Assembly: GCA_029856155.1 (NCBI GenBank)
Contig: JAHQWL010000054.1
Coordinates: 1 to 35,010, forward strand
Direction: 5' to 3'
Origin: Promethearchaeia archaeon
GTDB lineage: Archaea; Asgardarchaeota; Lokiarchaeia; Sigyniarchaeales; SOKP01
DNA length: 35,010 bases
The notes beneath the pieces were generated by a model. It had not been told where the DNA came from. It was given only the letters and a program-made list of their open reading frames with translations, and ran no database searches. Of this stretch, positions 24,187-31,861 are shown piece after piece (position 1 is the stretch's first letter; every line of letters starts with the position of its first letter). Position numbers and translations under genes: made by a program.

Positions 24187-24414
24187 CTAGGCAACATTTA
24201 CTACATGTGTGACTTCTGGAATAAACTGTTTGAGAGCTCTTTCCACTCCAAAAGTTAATGTTTGTTGAGCATGCATACATCCGGCACAATGTCCCATTAG
24301 TCTTACTTTAACGGTTCCGTCGTCCTCTGCCGAAATAAACTCAATATCGCCGCCATCCATTTGTAATTGAGGTCTTATTTTCTCAATAACTTGTTTTACT
24401 TTTTCTACATCCAT
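24187..24414 (-). CDS. NifU C-terminal-domain protein (iron-sulfur cluster scaffold/carrier)
   Basis: A stand-alone NifU C-terminal domain of 75 residues from ATG 24414 (a GTG three codons upstream is less likely). It contains RPQLQMDGGDIEFI and the cluster-binding CAGC in GHCAGCMHAQQTL, then VERALKQFIPEV, the standard layout. Such proteins carry or assemble 4Fe-4S clusters and deliver them to apo-enzymes; the window has two radical SAM proteins that need such clusters, although not nearby. It converges with the small GTPase gene. Confidence 0.93.
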   Translation of the reverse strand: MDVEKVKQVIEKIRPQLQMDGGDIEFISAEDDGTVKVRLMGHCAGCMHAQQTLTFGVERALKQFIPEVTHVVNVA

Positions 24415-24641
24415 AACTTTCACTTAAGAATATTGTTTGTATTATTTAATATACTAAAGAAAAAGAACCTTTTAAAGGATTCTTTTTATATTTTATTAAT
24501 ATTTTTCAAATTCAGTTATTTTAATCATGTTTTTGGGTGTTAGATCTTTTAAGTAAAAAGCTTAATGAGTGAACTTAGATTTTCTAATGCACTAATAATT
24601 TTATATATAGAGCAATTATGTATATTATATCATAAAAAAAT

Positions 24642-26189
24642 ATGAGGGATTATTCAATAATGAAAAAAAAATTAGGAATCAAAATTTTTCTGATTATACT
24701 ATTCATAACTAGTATTTCTATAGGATTATTTTTGAGCTCTTTGCAACTTTTTTCCACTGAAAGTAACTTAAAAGATAAGAACTTGAATCTAAAATTGAGT
24801 AGTTCGGATTATGCTAATGCTACGATAATTTCAGATGGAAATGAAGGAATAATTTGGAATCATGGTCATAGTCGTTCTCCTAATATTGCTTTAGATAGTT
24901 TAGGTAATCTTCATGTAGTATGGGGAGACGATACAGATGGTATCTGGGGTTTAGATCAAGAAATTATGTACTGTAATTATTCATCCAGTAATGGATGGTC
25001 TTTCCCTGACGTAATTTCAGATGGTTATGATAATAAATATTGGAATGATGCTTGGAGTGGTGATCCGGATATCGCAATAGATAGTTCAAATAATATCCAT
25101 GTGGTTTGGGCAGATTATACAGATGGTATTTGGGGTACTGATATAGAAATTATGTATGCGAAATATTCAACCGGTATAGGGTGGTCTAATGTTACTGTGA
25201 TTTCTGATGGATATAACGATTTTTACTGGAACGATGATAGCAGTCTAAAACCTTCCATTACTATAGATAATAATGATAAAATTCATGTAGTATGGGTAGA
25301 TAACACTGATGGTGTATGGGGTAATGATTGGGAAATAATGTATGCTAGCTATACAATAAGCACTGGTTGGTCCAACGCTACAGTAATTTCTGATGGATAT
25401 AATGGCATTTATTGGAATGATGATTCTAGTAACAATCCAGCAATTTCTTCAGATAATAATGGGAAATTACATGTTGTTTGGGAAGATCAAACTGACGGAA
25501 TTTGGGGAACTGACCCTGAAATAATGTATACTAGCTACTCAACTGCTACTGGTTGGGCTAATGCCTCAGTTATCTCTGATGGGCATAATAACATATATTG
25601 GAATGATGATTTAAGCTTTCATCCAGACATTGGTGTAGATAGCTCTAATGATTTACATGTAGTTTGGGAAGATCATACTATTGGTACCTGGGGTACAGAT
25701 CCAGAAATTATGTACACCAAATACAGTTCAGCTTCAGGCTGGTCTACCCCCGTTGTAGCAGTAGATAATAGTGGTGACTGTACAGAACCTTCTATTACTA
25801 TTGATCCAAGTGATAACATACACGTAGCATGGGAAGACGATACTCCTGGTGATTGGGGTACTGATTCAGAAATTTGGTATGTATTTTATACGGAAGCGGG
25901 TGGTTGGTCTAATTCTACTGTGATTTCTGATGGATATAATAACATTTTCTGGAATAATGATGATAGTAATCATGTTTCGATTGTAGCTGATACGAAGAGA
26001 GTTTATGCGGTATGGTCGGACCTTACGAATGGAATTTGGGGTGTTGATGATGAAATCATGTATACATCTATCTCAATTCCTTCTACTGAAGAAGGCGGTG
26101 GCATTCCTTTTGGTAATTTTAGCATAGTTTTAGCACTCATTACAATGTTAGGATTAGTAATTTATGTGAAAAAAAAATCTAACTTTTAA
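24642..26189 (+). CDS. Secreted seven-repeat beta-propeller-like protein with C-terminal membrane anchor
   Basis: A 515-residue exported protein. The N-terminus (MKKKLGIKIFLIILFITSIS) is a signal peptide; the start is ATG 24642 or 24660. The body holds seven imperfect repeats of about 62 residues with the pattern VISDGYNxxYWNDD..P.I.xD...xHVVWxDxTDGxWGxD.EIMY..Y....GW; repeat 6 is shortened. Seven such blocks suggest a seven-bladed propeller exposed on the cell surface. The end, EEGGGIPFGNFSIVLALITM then LGLVIYVKKKSNF, is a Gly-rich linker, one membrane helix and a basic end, much like an archaeosortase-type anchor though without an obvious PGF motif. Probable role is binding of ligands or partner surfaces. 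Acidic Asp/Trp-rich blades may bind calcium. Confidence 0.82.
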   Translation: MRDYSIMKKKLGIKIFLIILFITSISIGLFLSSLQLFSTESNLKDKNLNLKLSSSDYANATIISDGNEGIIWNHGHSRSPNIALDSLGNLHVVWGDDTDGIWGLDQEIMYCNYSSSNGWSFPDVISDGYDNKYWNDAWSGDPDIAIDSSNNIHVVWADYTDGIWGTDIEIMYAKYSTGIGWSNVTVISDGYNDFYWNDDSSLKPSITIDNNDKIHVVWVDNTDGVWGNDWEIMYASYTISTGWSNATVISDGYNGIYWNDDSSNNPAISSDNNGKLHVVWEDQTDGIWGTDPEIMYTSYSTATGWANASVISDGHNNIYWNDDLSFHPDIGVDSSNDLHVVWEDHTIGTWGTDPEIMYTKYSSASGWSTPVVAVDNSGDCTEPSITIDPSDNIHVAWEDDTPGDWGTDSEIWYVFYTEAGGWSNSTVISDGYNNIFWNNDDSNHVSIVADTKRVYAVWSDLTNGIWGVDDEIMYTSISIPSTEEGGGIPFGNFSIVLALITMLGLVIYVKKKSNF

Positions 26190-26319
26190 TTTTTTTTAAA
26201 AATTTGATTTTCGACTTCTTTCTTAAATATTAAAATTTTTTAGAAAGAATAATAATGAATATAGAATTTCCTTAATATAACATAATTTAAGGATATTTCC
26301 CAATATAAACTGAGTTTAA

Positions 26320-26712
26320 ATGGATTCCACCGAATTTATTAAAAAATTAGATCAAGTTCAAGATTTAATGCAACAAGAAAACTATAAAGAAGCAATTATT
26401 TTAATTGAAAGGTTAAAAGAATTAGAAAAAAATGGAAATTTCGATTATAATCTTACACACAGGTTATACCAATTAGATTCTAATAATCGTTCACTCTATA
26501 ACCAACAAATTGTCCTAAAAACTATTAGTGATCTTACTAGTAACTCAGAATATATCAGTTTTCAAGAATTAAATCAGATGCTAAAAGAAAAAGATAAATT
26601 AGATCTCAGTATTGAAATTTTAAAAAGAGAAATTGAAATTTTGATATTAAGGAACCTTTTAACATGTAGAATTGATAAAGAAAAAATTATTTTTAGATTT
26701 AGTAAGAAATAA
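26320..26712 (+). CDS. Small helical protein with a PCI-like winged-helix end
   Basis: A 130-residue protein. The first half is helical (KKLDQVQDLMQQENYKEAII with a TPR-like turn, then LIERLKELEKNGNFDYNLTH). The second half, ISFQELNQMLKEKDKLDLS followed by REIEILILRNLLTCRIDKEK and IIF, matches the shape of the winged-helix end of PCI domains (proteasome lid, COP9 signalosome, eIF3). This is a similarity of pattern only. PCI-like proteins being in the same window as a ubiquitin-like system is suggestive but they are 10 kb apart. Its start is the first ATG after a TATA-poor spacer. Confidence 0.55.
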   Translation: MDSTEFIKKLDQVQDLMQQENYKEAIILIERLKELEKNGNFDYNLTHRLYQLDSNNRSLYNQQIVLKTISDLTSNSEYISFQELNQMLKEKDKLDLSIEILKREIEILILRNLLTCRIDKEKIIFRFSKK

Positions 26713-26853
26713 TATCTCCAAAGTAGTCATTTTTTCTAGTATCGAGCATAACAATATGAAGATATATATGCTTGTACGATCTCTATTTCAATATCGTAAT
26801 TGGAAGGAATCATTTTTCGATCAATGGAGTATAATATTTAGTAAAATTCTAAA

Positions 26854-27144
26854 ATGATACAAGAAAACGAATTAATTACTTTTATACTTTGCTTGGGAGC
26901 ATTATCTTTTATTATTATTAATTATGCTAAATTGAAATCTTTGCCCGGTTTTAGGATTTTAATAATTTCTTTTACGTTATTTACAATGGGATGGCATTTT
27001 ACGGTTATTGAAGGTATTATTTTTGAGGCGGTATTTAATCTGATAGAGCATTTGTGCTATATTTGCAGTTCTATAACGTTGTTCATTTGGGCATTAATAT
27101 TTTTCAAAAAGAGGGGTGGAAATGAACTTAATCGGGATAATTGA
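26854..27144 (+). CDS. Three-TM membrane protein, free-standing copy of the histidine-kinase sensor
   Basis: A 96-residue protein with three membrane segments (ELITFILCLGALSFIIINY, then GFRILIISFTLFTMGWHFTV and CYICSSITLFIWALIFF). Its last two segments resemble the membrane part of the adjacent kinase: in both a W/E-containing helix, an N-x-x-E motif (NLIEHL here, NIEDYI in the kinase), and an aromatic helix ending in a Lys pair. The coding regions overlap by 23 bp, so translation is coupled. It may act as a sensor partner or a regulator of the kinase. Confidence 0.7.
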   Translation: MIQENELITFILCLGALSFIIINYAKLKSLPGFRILIISFTLFTMGWHFTVIEGIIFEAVFNLIEHLCYICSSITLFIWALIFFKKRGGNELNRDN

Positions 27145-28120
27145 TTTCTTTGTATTCATTATAACTCTCTTATCACTTAGTATTATAATAATTGGATGGA
27201 GAAATCAATTTTCAATAATCACAAGGTTATCTCTTATGGCAATTATTCTCATTATTTCATTCTATTACTTAAGTAATTTCTTAGAGTGGTCAGGAATTAG
27301 CGATGTTTTCGTAAATATTGAAGATTATATAGCAATATTAGCTCCTTTAGCTTGGTTTTTTTTTACGTATACATTTATACAGAAAAAAAATGAAAAAAAT
27401 TTACGAGAGAATCAAAAAAATATAGAAGAAGCATATAGATATACAGAATTTTATAAAGATTTATTTACTCACGATATTAGAAATATACTACAAAATATCC
27501 TATTAGCTGATAACATTATTGAGCAATCTAATAATGATCAGCAAAAATTAGAGAATCTTCCCGAAATTTATGAATTAATTAAAGAACAAGTATTGCGAGG
27601 AGAAAATTTGATCTCAAACGTTACTAACCTCTCTGAAATAAGGAAATCACCTTTTCCACTTCACACTGTAGATCTTAAAAGTATAATTAATAAAACAATT
27701 GAGCATATAAAAAAATTATATGAACACAGAAATTTAATATTCCAAATCCCAGAACAAAATTTCATGTTAAAATCAAATGATTTACTAACGAACATATTTG
27801 AAAATATTCTGGTTAATGCAATAATACATAATAAAAATAAAACTATTGAAGTTGGGATAAAAACATCAAAATATAAACTCAATCAAATCCAATATATCAA
27901 AATTGAGTTTATTGATAATGGAGTTGGAATTTCAGATGACAGGAAAAAAGAAATTTTTATCACTCGCGAGGAAGAGGAAAGTAAATTTAGAACGGGTTTA
28001 GGCCTATCTCTCATAAAGAAAGTTATTGAATCTTACAATGGTAAAATCTGGGTGGAAGATAGAGTTAAAGGAGATTACACCAGAGGAAGTAATTTTATCT
28101 TGCTAATTCCCGAGGATTAA
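27122..28120 (+). CDS. Membrane sensor histidine kinase
   Basis: A 332-residue kinase from ATG 27122 with GAGGGGTGG just upstream. Residues 1-85 hold about three TM helices; residues 88-110 are a helical linker; the phosphoacceptor block FTHDIRNILQN has His117. The ATPase domain shows N-box FENILVNAIIHN, G1 FIDNGVGIS, F-box region and G2 TGLGLSLIKKVIESYNGKIW. No extracellular sensor domain or PAS module is present, so sensing must be within the membrane. No response regulator lies in the window, which makes it an orphan kinase. The upstream 96-residue membrane protein is translationally coupled. Confidence 0.92.
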   Translation: MNLIGIIDFFVFIITLLSLSIIIIGWRNQFSIITRLSLMAIILIISFYYLSNFLEWSGISDVFVNIEDYIAILAPLAWFFFTYTFIQKKNEKNLRENQKNIEEAYRYTEFYKDLFTHDIRNILQNILLADNIIEQSNNDQQKLENLPEIYELIKEQVLRGENLISNVTNLSEIRKSPFPLHTVDLKSIINKTIEHIKKLYEHRNLIFQIPEQNFMLKSNDLLTNIFENILVNAIIHNKNKTIEVGIKTSKYKLNQIQYIKIEFIDNGVGISDDRKKEIFITREEEESKFRTGLGLSLIKKVIESYNGKIWVEDRVKGDYTRGSNFILLIPED

Positions 28121-28210
28121 ATTTTTTTTTAAACGTAGATATTTTTTGAGAAAAAAATTTGGATTTTTTAATTTAGAGCCATTAAAACCCTCAATTAAAG
28201 CTTATAACTA

Positions 28211-30127
28211 TTAATTTGAAAGTAATAAATGTCTTTGTTCCTCTATCTCTGCAAGAAAAAGGTCTACAATTGCTAACCATTTGTTTTTTGATTCCAAATC
28301 GCTTATAATTTTACTTGTTAACTCTTTTCCTCTCTTAAGATTCTGAATTGCTAATTTAAAATTTTCGAGTGCTATATAACAAATTCCAATTTTGATATAA
28401 GTCTGGTGGATGAACCACTCATTTGGATCAATTTTTATTGCTTTTTGAAATTCTTCTATAGCTTTTTCATACTGTTTAAAGGTTATTAAGATTTCTCCGT
28501 ACGTATCGTAATAAAGTCCCTCTTCTGGTTCCTTTTCTACAAGTTCCTGAAGGATCTCCAATGCTTCTTGTTTTCTACCCAGATAAGACAACCAATACGC
28601 CTTATAATTATGAAGAGAATTATCTTTTGGGTATTTTTCTAATAAATTTTCAATAATTTCTAATCCCGCTTCTAAATTTTTATCTTTTTTAAGAGTAAAT
28701 GCTTTTTTTATCATAATATCAATTTCATTCTCAGGAAATAGCTCCATCATTTTCTCTAATACCATCAATACATCATTGTATTGGTTAAAATAGAGTAGAA
28801 CCCTAATTTTTGAATTATATAATTCATAATTTTTTGGGCTCAAGTTGATTTCTTTATCAATTTCTTTAATTTTTTCTTCGTATTGAGATTCTAAAGTTTC
28901 AGAGTTCTGTGACAGCATAATTTCTGTCATGTTCTGCCATATAATTCCTTCTAGTTTATCATATGTCTCTTCTTTTAATTCTTTTTTTATCTCAATTTTA
29001 TATGCTAGATGTTTTATGTACCTTGGTAAAAAGTCTCTCAAGGATTCCTTGAATTGCTTGTTGAATAATGTTTCACAAATTTCTTCAAGAATATCATTTA
29101 TAATTGAATTTAGGCTCCCAGATCTTCCAAATTTTTCCAAATATTTGTTTGCTGCAATATGTTCTTCAGTGATAGCTCGAAGTATCTTCTCTAATTTTTG
29201 ATCTGAATGAAAATAATAATATTTATTAGAAGATATATCTAATTTAAAAAACTTTAAGTTATATAAATCGCTTTCTATAATCTCATTCACCCAAAAATCA
29301 AGAATTCTCTTTTTTAATTTATAAAATCTCGAAAATTCTTCAAAAGATAGATAGTCAGGATAAAAATCGGGATGATTTATCGAAATAAAGAGTAATATCT
29401 TATAAAAATCCTCTTCTTCTTTTAAGATTGCCTTAACTTCTGAATAATCTAATTTTAAAACCATATTGAGAAACCTAAATTTAACATGATCATCAGTTAT
29501 ATTGAATTTACCAAAAAATTCTGATGTTTTGTTAGTAATTTTATCTATTCGTTTTCGCTCCTCCTCTAAAATTGTTTGTCTGTCCAAGTTATAATTTAGC
29601 AGAATCTTCGAGTATTCTGATTTCCCTGCCTGAGTAATTATATATCTTTTATTTTCTTTGATGAGATAACCCTTTTGAATTAATGAATTTAAGCTTTTTG
29701 ATAATGAAGATTGATTTATAGAGAATGGCTCTTCTAGAAAATCAGATCTTTTGCAAAAACCATTATTATAAACCATCCATAAAATCCAATGAGAATAATT
29801 CCTTCCCCTTTTTAAGATTACATTAGGGGGATAACTTAATATTCGTTGTTTTTTTTTTTCTTTCGATAACTCATGAAATCTCTTTTTTCCTTCCGAAGTT
29901 ATTCTGTATTGTCCTCGCGAATACTTTTCTATGTATCCTTTGAGAATTAGTTTTGTAAAATGACGTGATAATGTGGATATAGGAATTTCAACTGGCTTTT
30001 GTTCAAAATTAGACCATTCACAACTTTCATTATTTGCTAACATCCAAAGAATTATATGGTCGTAATTTTTTCTTAGCTGTTTTGAGGGGTTAAGAATCTC
30101 GTCAGATGGATAATTTAGTTTTCCCAT
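28211..30127 (-). CDS. Two-winged-helix/TPR regulator, copy B
   Basis: A 638-residue paralogue of copies A and C, alignable along its whole length. Winged helix 1 (NYDHIILWMLANNESCEWS, ISTLSRHFTKLILKGYI, QYRITSEGKKRFHEL), winged helix 2 (NYSHWILWMVYNNGFCKRS, NQSSLSKSLNSLIQKGYL), a helical middle with the conserved NLDRQTILEEERKRI, and C-terminal TPR-like units such as GLYYDTYGEILITFKQYEKA and IKIGICYIALENFKLA. It faces a secreted-protein gene across a region with the conserved promoter element. Its own promoter has TGGAAGTT and GATATAAATAGAA on the minus strand, nearly the same as copy C, which points to auto- or cross-regulation. Confidence 0.87.
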   Translation of the reverse strand: MGKLNYPSDEILNPSKQLRKNYDHIILWMLANNESCEWSNFEQKPVEIPISTLSRHFTKLILKGYIEKYSRGQYRITSEGKKRFHELSKEKKKQRILSYPPNVILKRGRNYSHWILWMVYNNGFCKRSDFLEEPFSINQSSLSKSLNSLIQKGYLIKENKRYIITQAGKSEYSKILLNYNLDRQTILEEERKRIDKITNKTSEFFGKFNITDDHVKFRFLNMVLKLDYSEVKAILKEEEDFYKILLFISINHPDFYPDYLSFEEFSRFYKLKKRILDFWVNEIIESDLYNLKFFKLDISSNKYYYFHSDQKLEKILRAITEEHIAANKYLEKFGRSGSLNSIINDILEEICETLFNKQFKESLRDFLPRYIKHLAYKIEIKKELKEETYDKLEGIIWQNMTEIMLSQNSETLESQYEEKIKEIDKEINLSPKNYELYNSKIRVLLYFNQYNDVLMVLEKMMELFPENEIDIMIKKAFTLKKDKNLEAGLEIIENLLEKYPKDNSLHNYKAYWLSYLGRKQEALEILQELVEKEPEEGLYYDTYGEILITFKQYEKAIEEFQKAIKIDPNEWFIHQTYIKIGICYIALENFKLAIQNLKRGKELTSKIISDLESKNKWLAIVDLFLAEIEEQRHLLLSN

Positions 30128-30176
30128 TATCTAAAAAAATAAAATATTTTATTCAATAGGTATAAATTGGGAACAT

Positions 30177-30208
30177 TTCTATTTATATCTATTTTTCAAA
30201 ACTTCCAC
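30177..30208 (-). promoter_or_regulatory. Promoter of regulator copy B
   Basis: Read on the minus strand: GTGGAAGTT (30208-30200), then after 8-9 nt ATAGATATAAATAGAA. Copy C has ATGGAAGTT and the identical TATA-type core at the same spacing. The GGAAGT sequence is a variant of the half-site used in the facing promoters. Confidence 0.65.
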
Positions 30209-30213
30209 ATCTT

Positions 30214-30256
30214 TTCGGAATTTTCAAGGAATTGCCGAAAGTGGAACTATATATGG
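30214..30256 (+). promoter_or_regulatory. Conserved promoter element copy B (GGAAyT tandem sites plus TATA)
   Basis: TTCGGAATTTTCAAGGAATT at 30214-30233 gives half-sites GGAATT 11 bp apart; a further GGAACT at 30243-30248 touches the TATA-like ctatatatgg at 30247. An ATCATCA/TGATGAT inverted repeat (30280-30296) follows 33 nt after the TATA box start. It drives the secreted-protein gene at 30340. Confidence 0.75.
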
Positions 30257-30339
30257 ATGGATAGGTGTACAATTAATTGATCATCATTTTGATGATAAAA
30301 TTCGATTTAAAACAAAAAAAAGAGTTGAATAAAAAAAAA

Positions 30340-31017
30340 ATGATAGTGAAAAAGAAATCAAATGTGACTAAAGGACTGTTCGCCGCAACATTTTTAATAA
30401 CGATCATCACACTTCTTACAACAGTGAACGCTTGTGTCTCTAATCGCGTATTATTCATTGCAATAGGAGATGATTTAGATCTCGATGGAACTACTAATAT
30501 TATCATAGGGAGTATTAATAAAGGCGATGAGCCCCCATCGGTGAAAGCAGTTTTCAATCAAAGAATCTATGATGAATCAGGTAAAAATGTGTATACGATG
30601 ACAGGAATGCTCAAAGATGGATTACTTCTACAAACCGATTTTTATTTTTTTTGCCCAATCTCCAATGCTTGGTGGATTCACGTTTGGATGATCATGGGTG
30701 AGGGAGTGTTTAAGACTACTGATACCAATTACAATTTAGTATATCGAAATTTGTTTCCAATTACCATGCCAAATACTGAAGGTGAATACATATCAGCACC
30801 GATGTTAATGTTTCTGACCCCTACAGCTGAATATTGTTTAGAGGATCCTGGTACATATCCCCCAGGAGAATATCCTGAAGTTTTTGTTGACCCAGAAGGA
30901 GCATGGGTCCTAGTTGCGGCATTATGGGATGTTGGCATCCCTATGGATGTGGGGTTTGGAGATGGTATATTGCCGATTGGTCCTATATCCTATTTGTCAT
31001 ATTCTTGGGGAATATAG
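30340..31017 (+). CDS. Secreted or lipid-anchored protein of module B, unknown function
   Basis: I start at ATG 30340, because GAGTTGAA lies 10 nt upstream and the same GAGTTGA-type site precedes the four-TM genes nearby; the longer frame from 30277 begins inside the leader hairpin. This gives 225 residues. The N-terminus MIVKKKSNVTKGLFAATFLI then ITIITLLTTVNAC is a signal peptide ending in a Cys, as in the secreted protein of module A. The mature part begins with an acidic DDLDLDGTTN and later has YPPGEYPEVFVDPEG, Pro-rich. No known domain. The four-TM gene follows after about 124 bp on the same strand. Confidence 0.72.
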   Translation: MIVKKKSNVTKGLFAATFLITIITLLTTVNACVSNRVLFIAIGDDLDLDGTTNIIIGSINKGDEPPSVKAVFNQRIYDESGKNVYTMTGMLKDGLLLQTDFYFFCPISNAWWIHVWMIMGEGVFKTTDTNYNLVYRNLFPITMPNTEGEYISAPMLMFLTPTAEYCLEDPGTYPPGEYPEVFVDPEGAWVLVAALWDVGIPMDVGFGDGILPIGPISYLSYSWGI

Positions 31018-31066
31018 GTCCTAACACACATCGTCGATCATTTCAGATAAAAAATATTTTCTAAAA

Positions 31067-31082
31067 TCTTTTTTTTTTTTAA
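31067..31082 (+). terminator. T-run after the secreted-protein gene of module B
   Basis: A run of 12 T after AGAT...ATCT short arms (about 31047-31070), 50 bp past the stop at 31017. It may end most transcripts before the four-TM gene; only the T-run itself is strong. Confidence 0.4.
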
Positions 31083-31141
31083 AACCACATTGTTTATCAA
31101 TTTGATGATAGAATAAAAAAAAATTGAGTTGATTAAAAAAA

Positions 31142-31531
31142 TTGACTGAAATTAAAAAACTTACAAAAATCGCACTTATAGTGGATGCTATTATTTTTCT
31201 CATATTTGGGACCATGCTTGTCTTTTTATATGATGTGACATTGAATTATGAGGGTTGGACAAATCCTTTTCATGCAAGAGCTTTTGGGGGTATTTGTTAT
31301 ATTGGTGCCCTTTTCGCAGTTATAATGCTTCGCAAAAAGGAATGGGAAGAGATTAAATTAGCGTATTTATTTTTGTTTAGCTTGTGTGTACCGGTAATAA
31401 TTATTGAAGCTGCAGTATTAGCAGTGCTTGGGTCAACATTTAAGGCTGTCATGGTATCTCAAATGATCTTCGATTTGATTATAATTAGTGCAAAGGTAGC
31501 TCTTGGTTTTGTTGCTTATATCAGACAATGA
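31142..31531 (+). CDS. Four-TM membrane protein, module B paralogue
   Basis: A 129-residue membrane protein with four predicted helices and a conserved loop (LNYEGWTNPFHARAFGGI) plus LRKKEWEEIKL. It is a clear paralogue of the minus-strand gene ending at 33434, sharing EIKKLTKIA, FLYD, EGWTNP and RKKEWEEIKL. The start is TTG 31142: the nucleotides GAGTTGATTAAAAAAATTGA upstream and over the start match GAGTTGATCAAAAAAAATGA in the paralogue, where the corresponding codon is ATG. The family is not recognised. It is probably in one transcript with the upstream secreted-protein gene. Confidence 0.78.
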   Translation: MTEIKKLTKIALIVDAIIFLIFGTMLVFLYDVTLNYEGWTNPFHARAFGGICYIGALFAVIMLRKKEWEEIKLAYLFLFSLCVPVIIIEAAVLAVLGSTFKAVMVSQMIFDLIIISAKVALGFVAYIRQ

Positions 31532-31861
31532 GGATAAAGATAATAATTAAAAATATTTTTAAATTGAGTAAATTTTAACTTTTAATTTTTTTATTTTTTT
31601 TACTTATTCTTGTATTAATTACTTCCTTTATAATAGTTCCATACCTATTAGATTTATGTCGTATGATTTGAGCCCTCCATTACAAGAGAAGTGAGCACAA
31701 AATCTAAGCATCAAGATTAAGTTCCCTAAGTGTATATTTACAATAATGTATAATTAAGGGAAAGAATTTGTAATCCATCAATTTTAGATTTAGAATTTAA
31801 CCAAAAAGAATAAATAGGCGATTACCTAATGTTTTATTATAGATCTTAAAAATGACCTAAC
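31532..31861. other. Non-coding stretch before the transposase gene
   Basis: No coding frame of note. T-rich runs just after the four-TM stop (31586-31610) could end its message. On the minus strand ATGGAACTATTATAAAG (about 31627-31643) looks like one GGAACT half-site fused to a TATA box, similar to module C, but with no gene to serve. I could not find the transposon's terminal repeats here. Confidence 0.4.

Noticed and set aside
26672..26857. 61-codon frame after the PCI-like gene
   Set aside because: It overlaps the end of a better gene, has no family pattern and a poor start; treated as chance.
30273..30557. Minus-strand frame with a hydrophobic end opposite the module B secreted gene
   Set aside because: It is the complement of a signal-peptide-coding region, which often looks like a membrane protein on the other strand.
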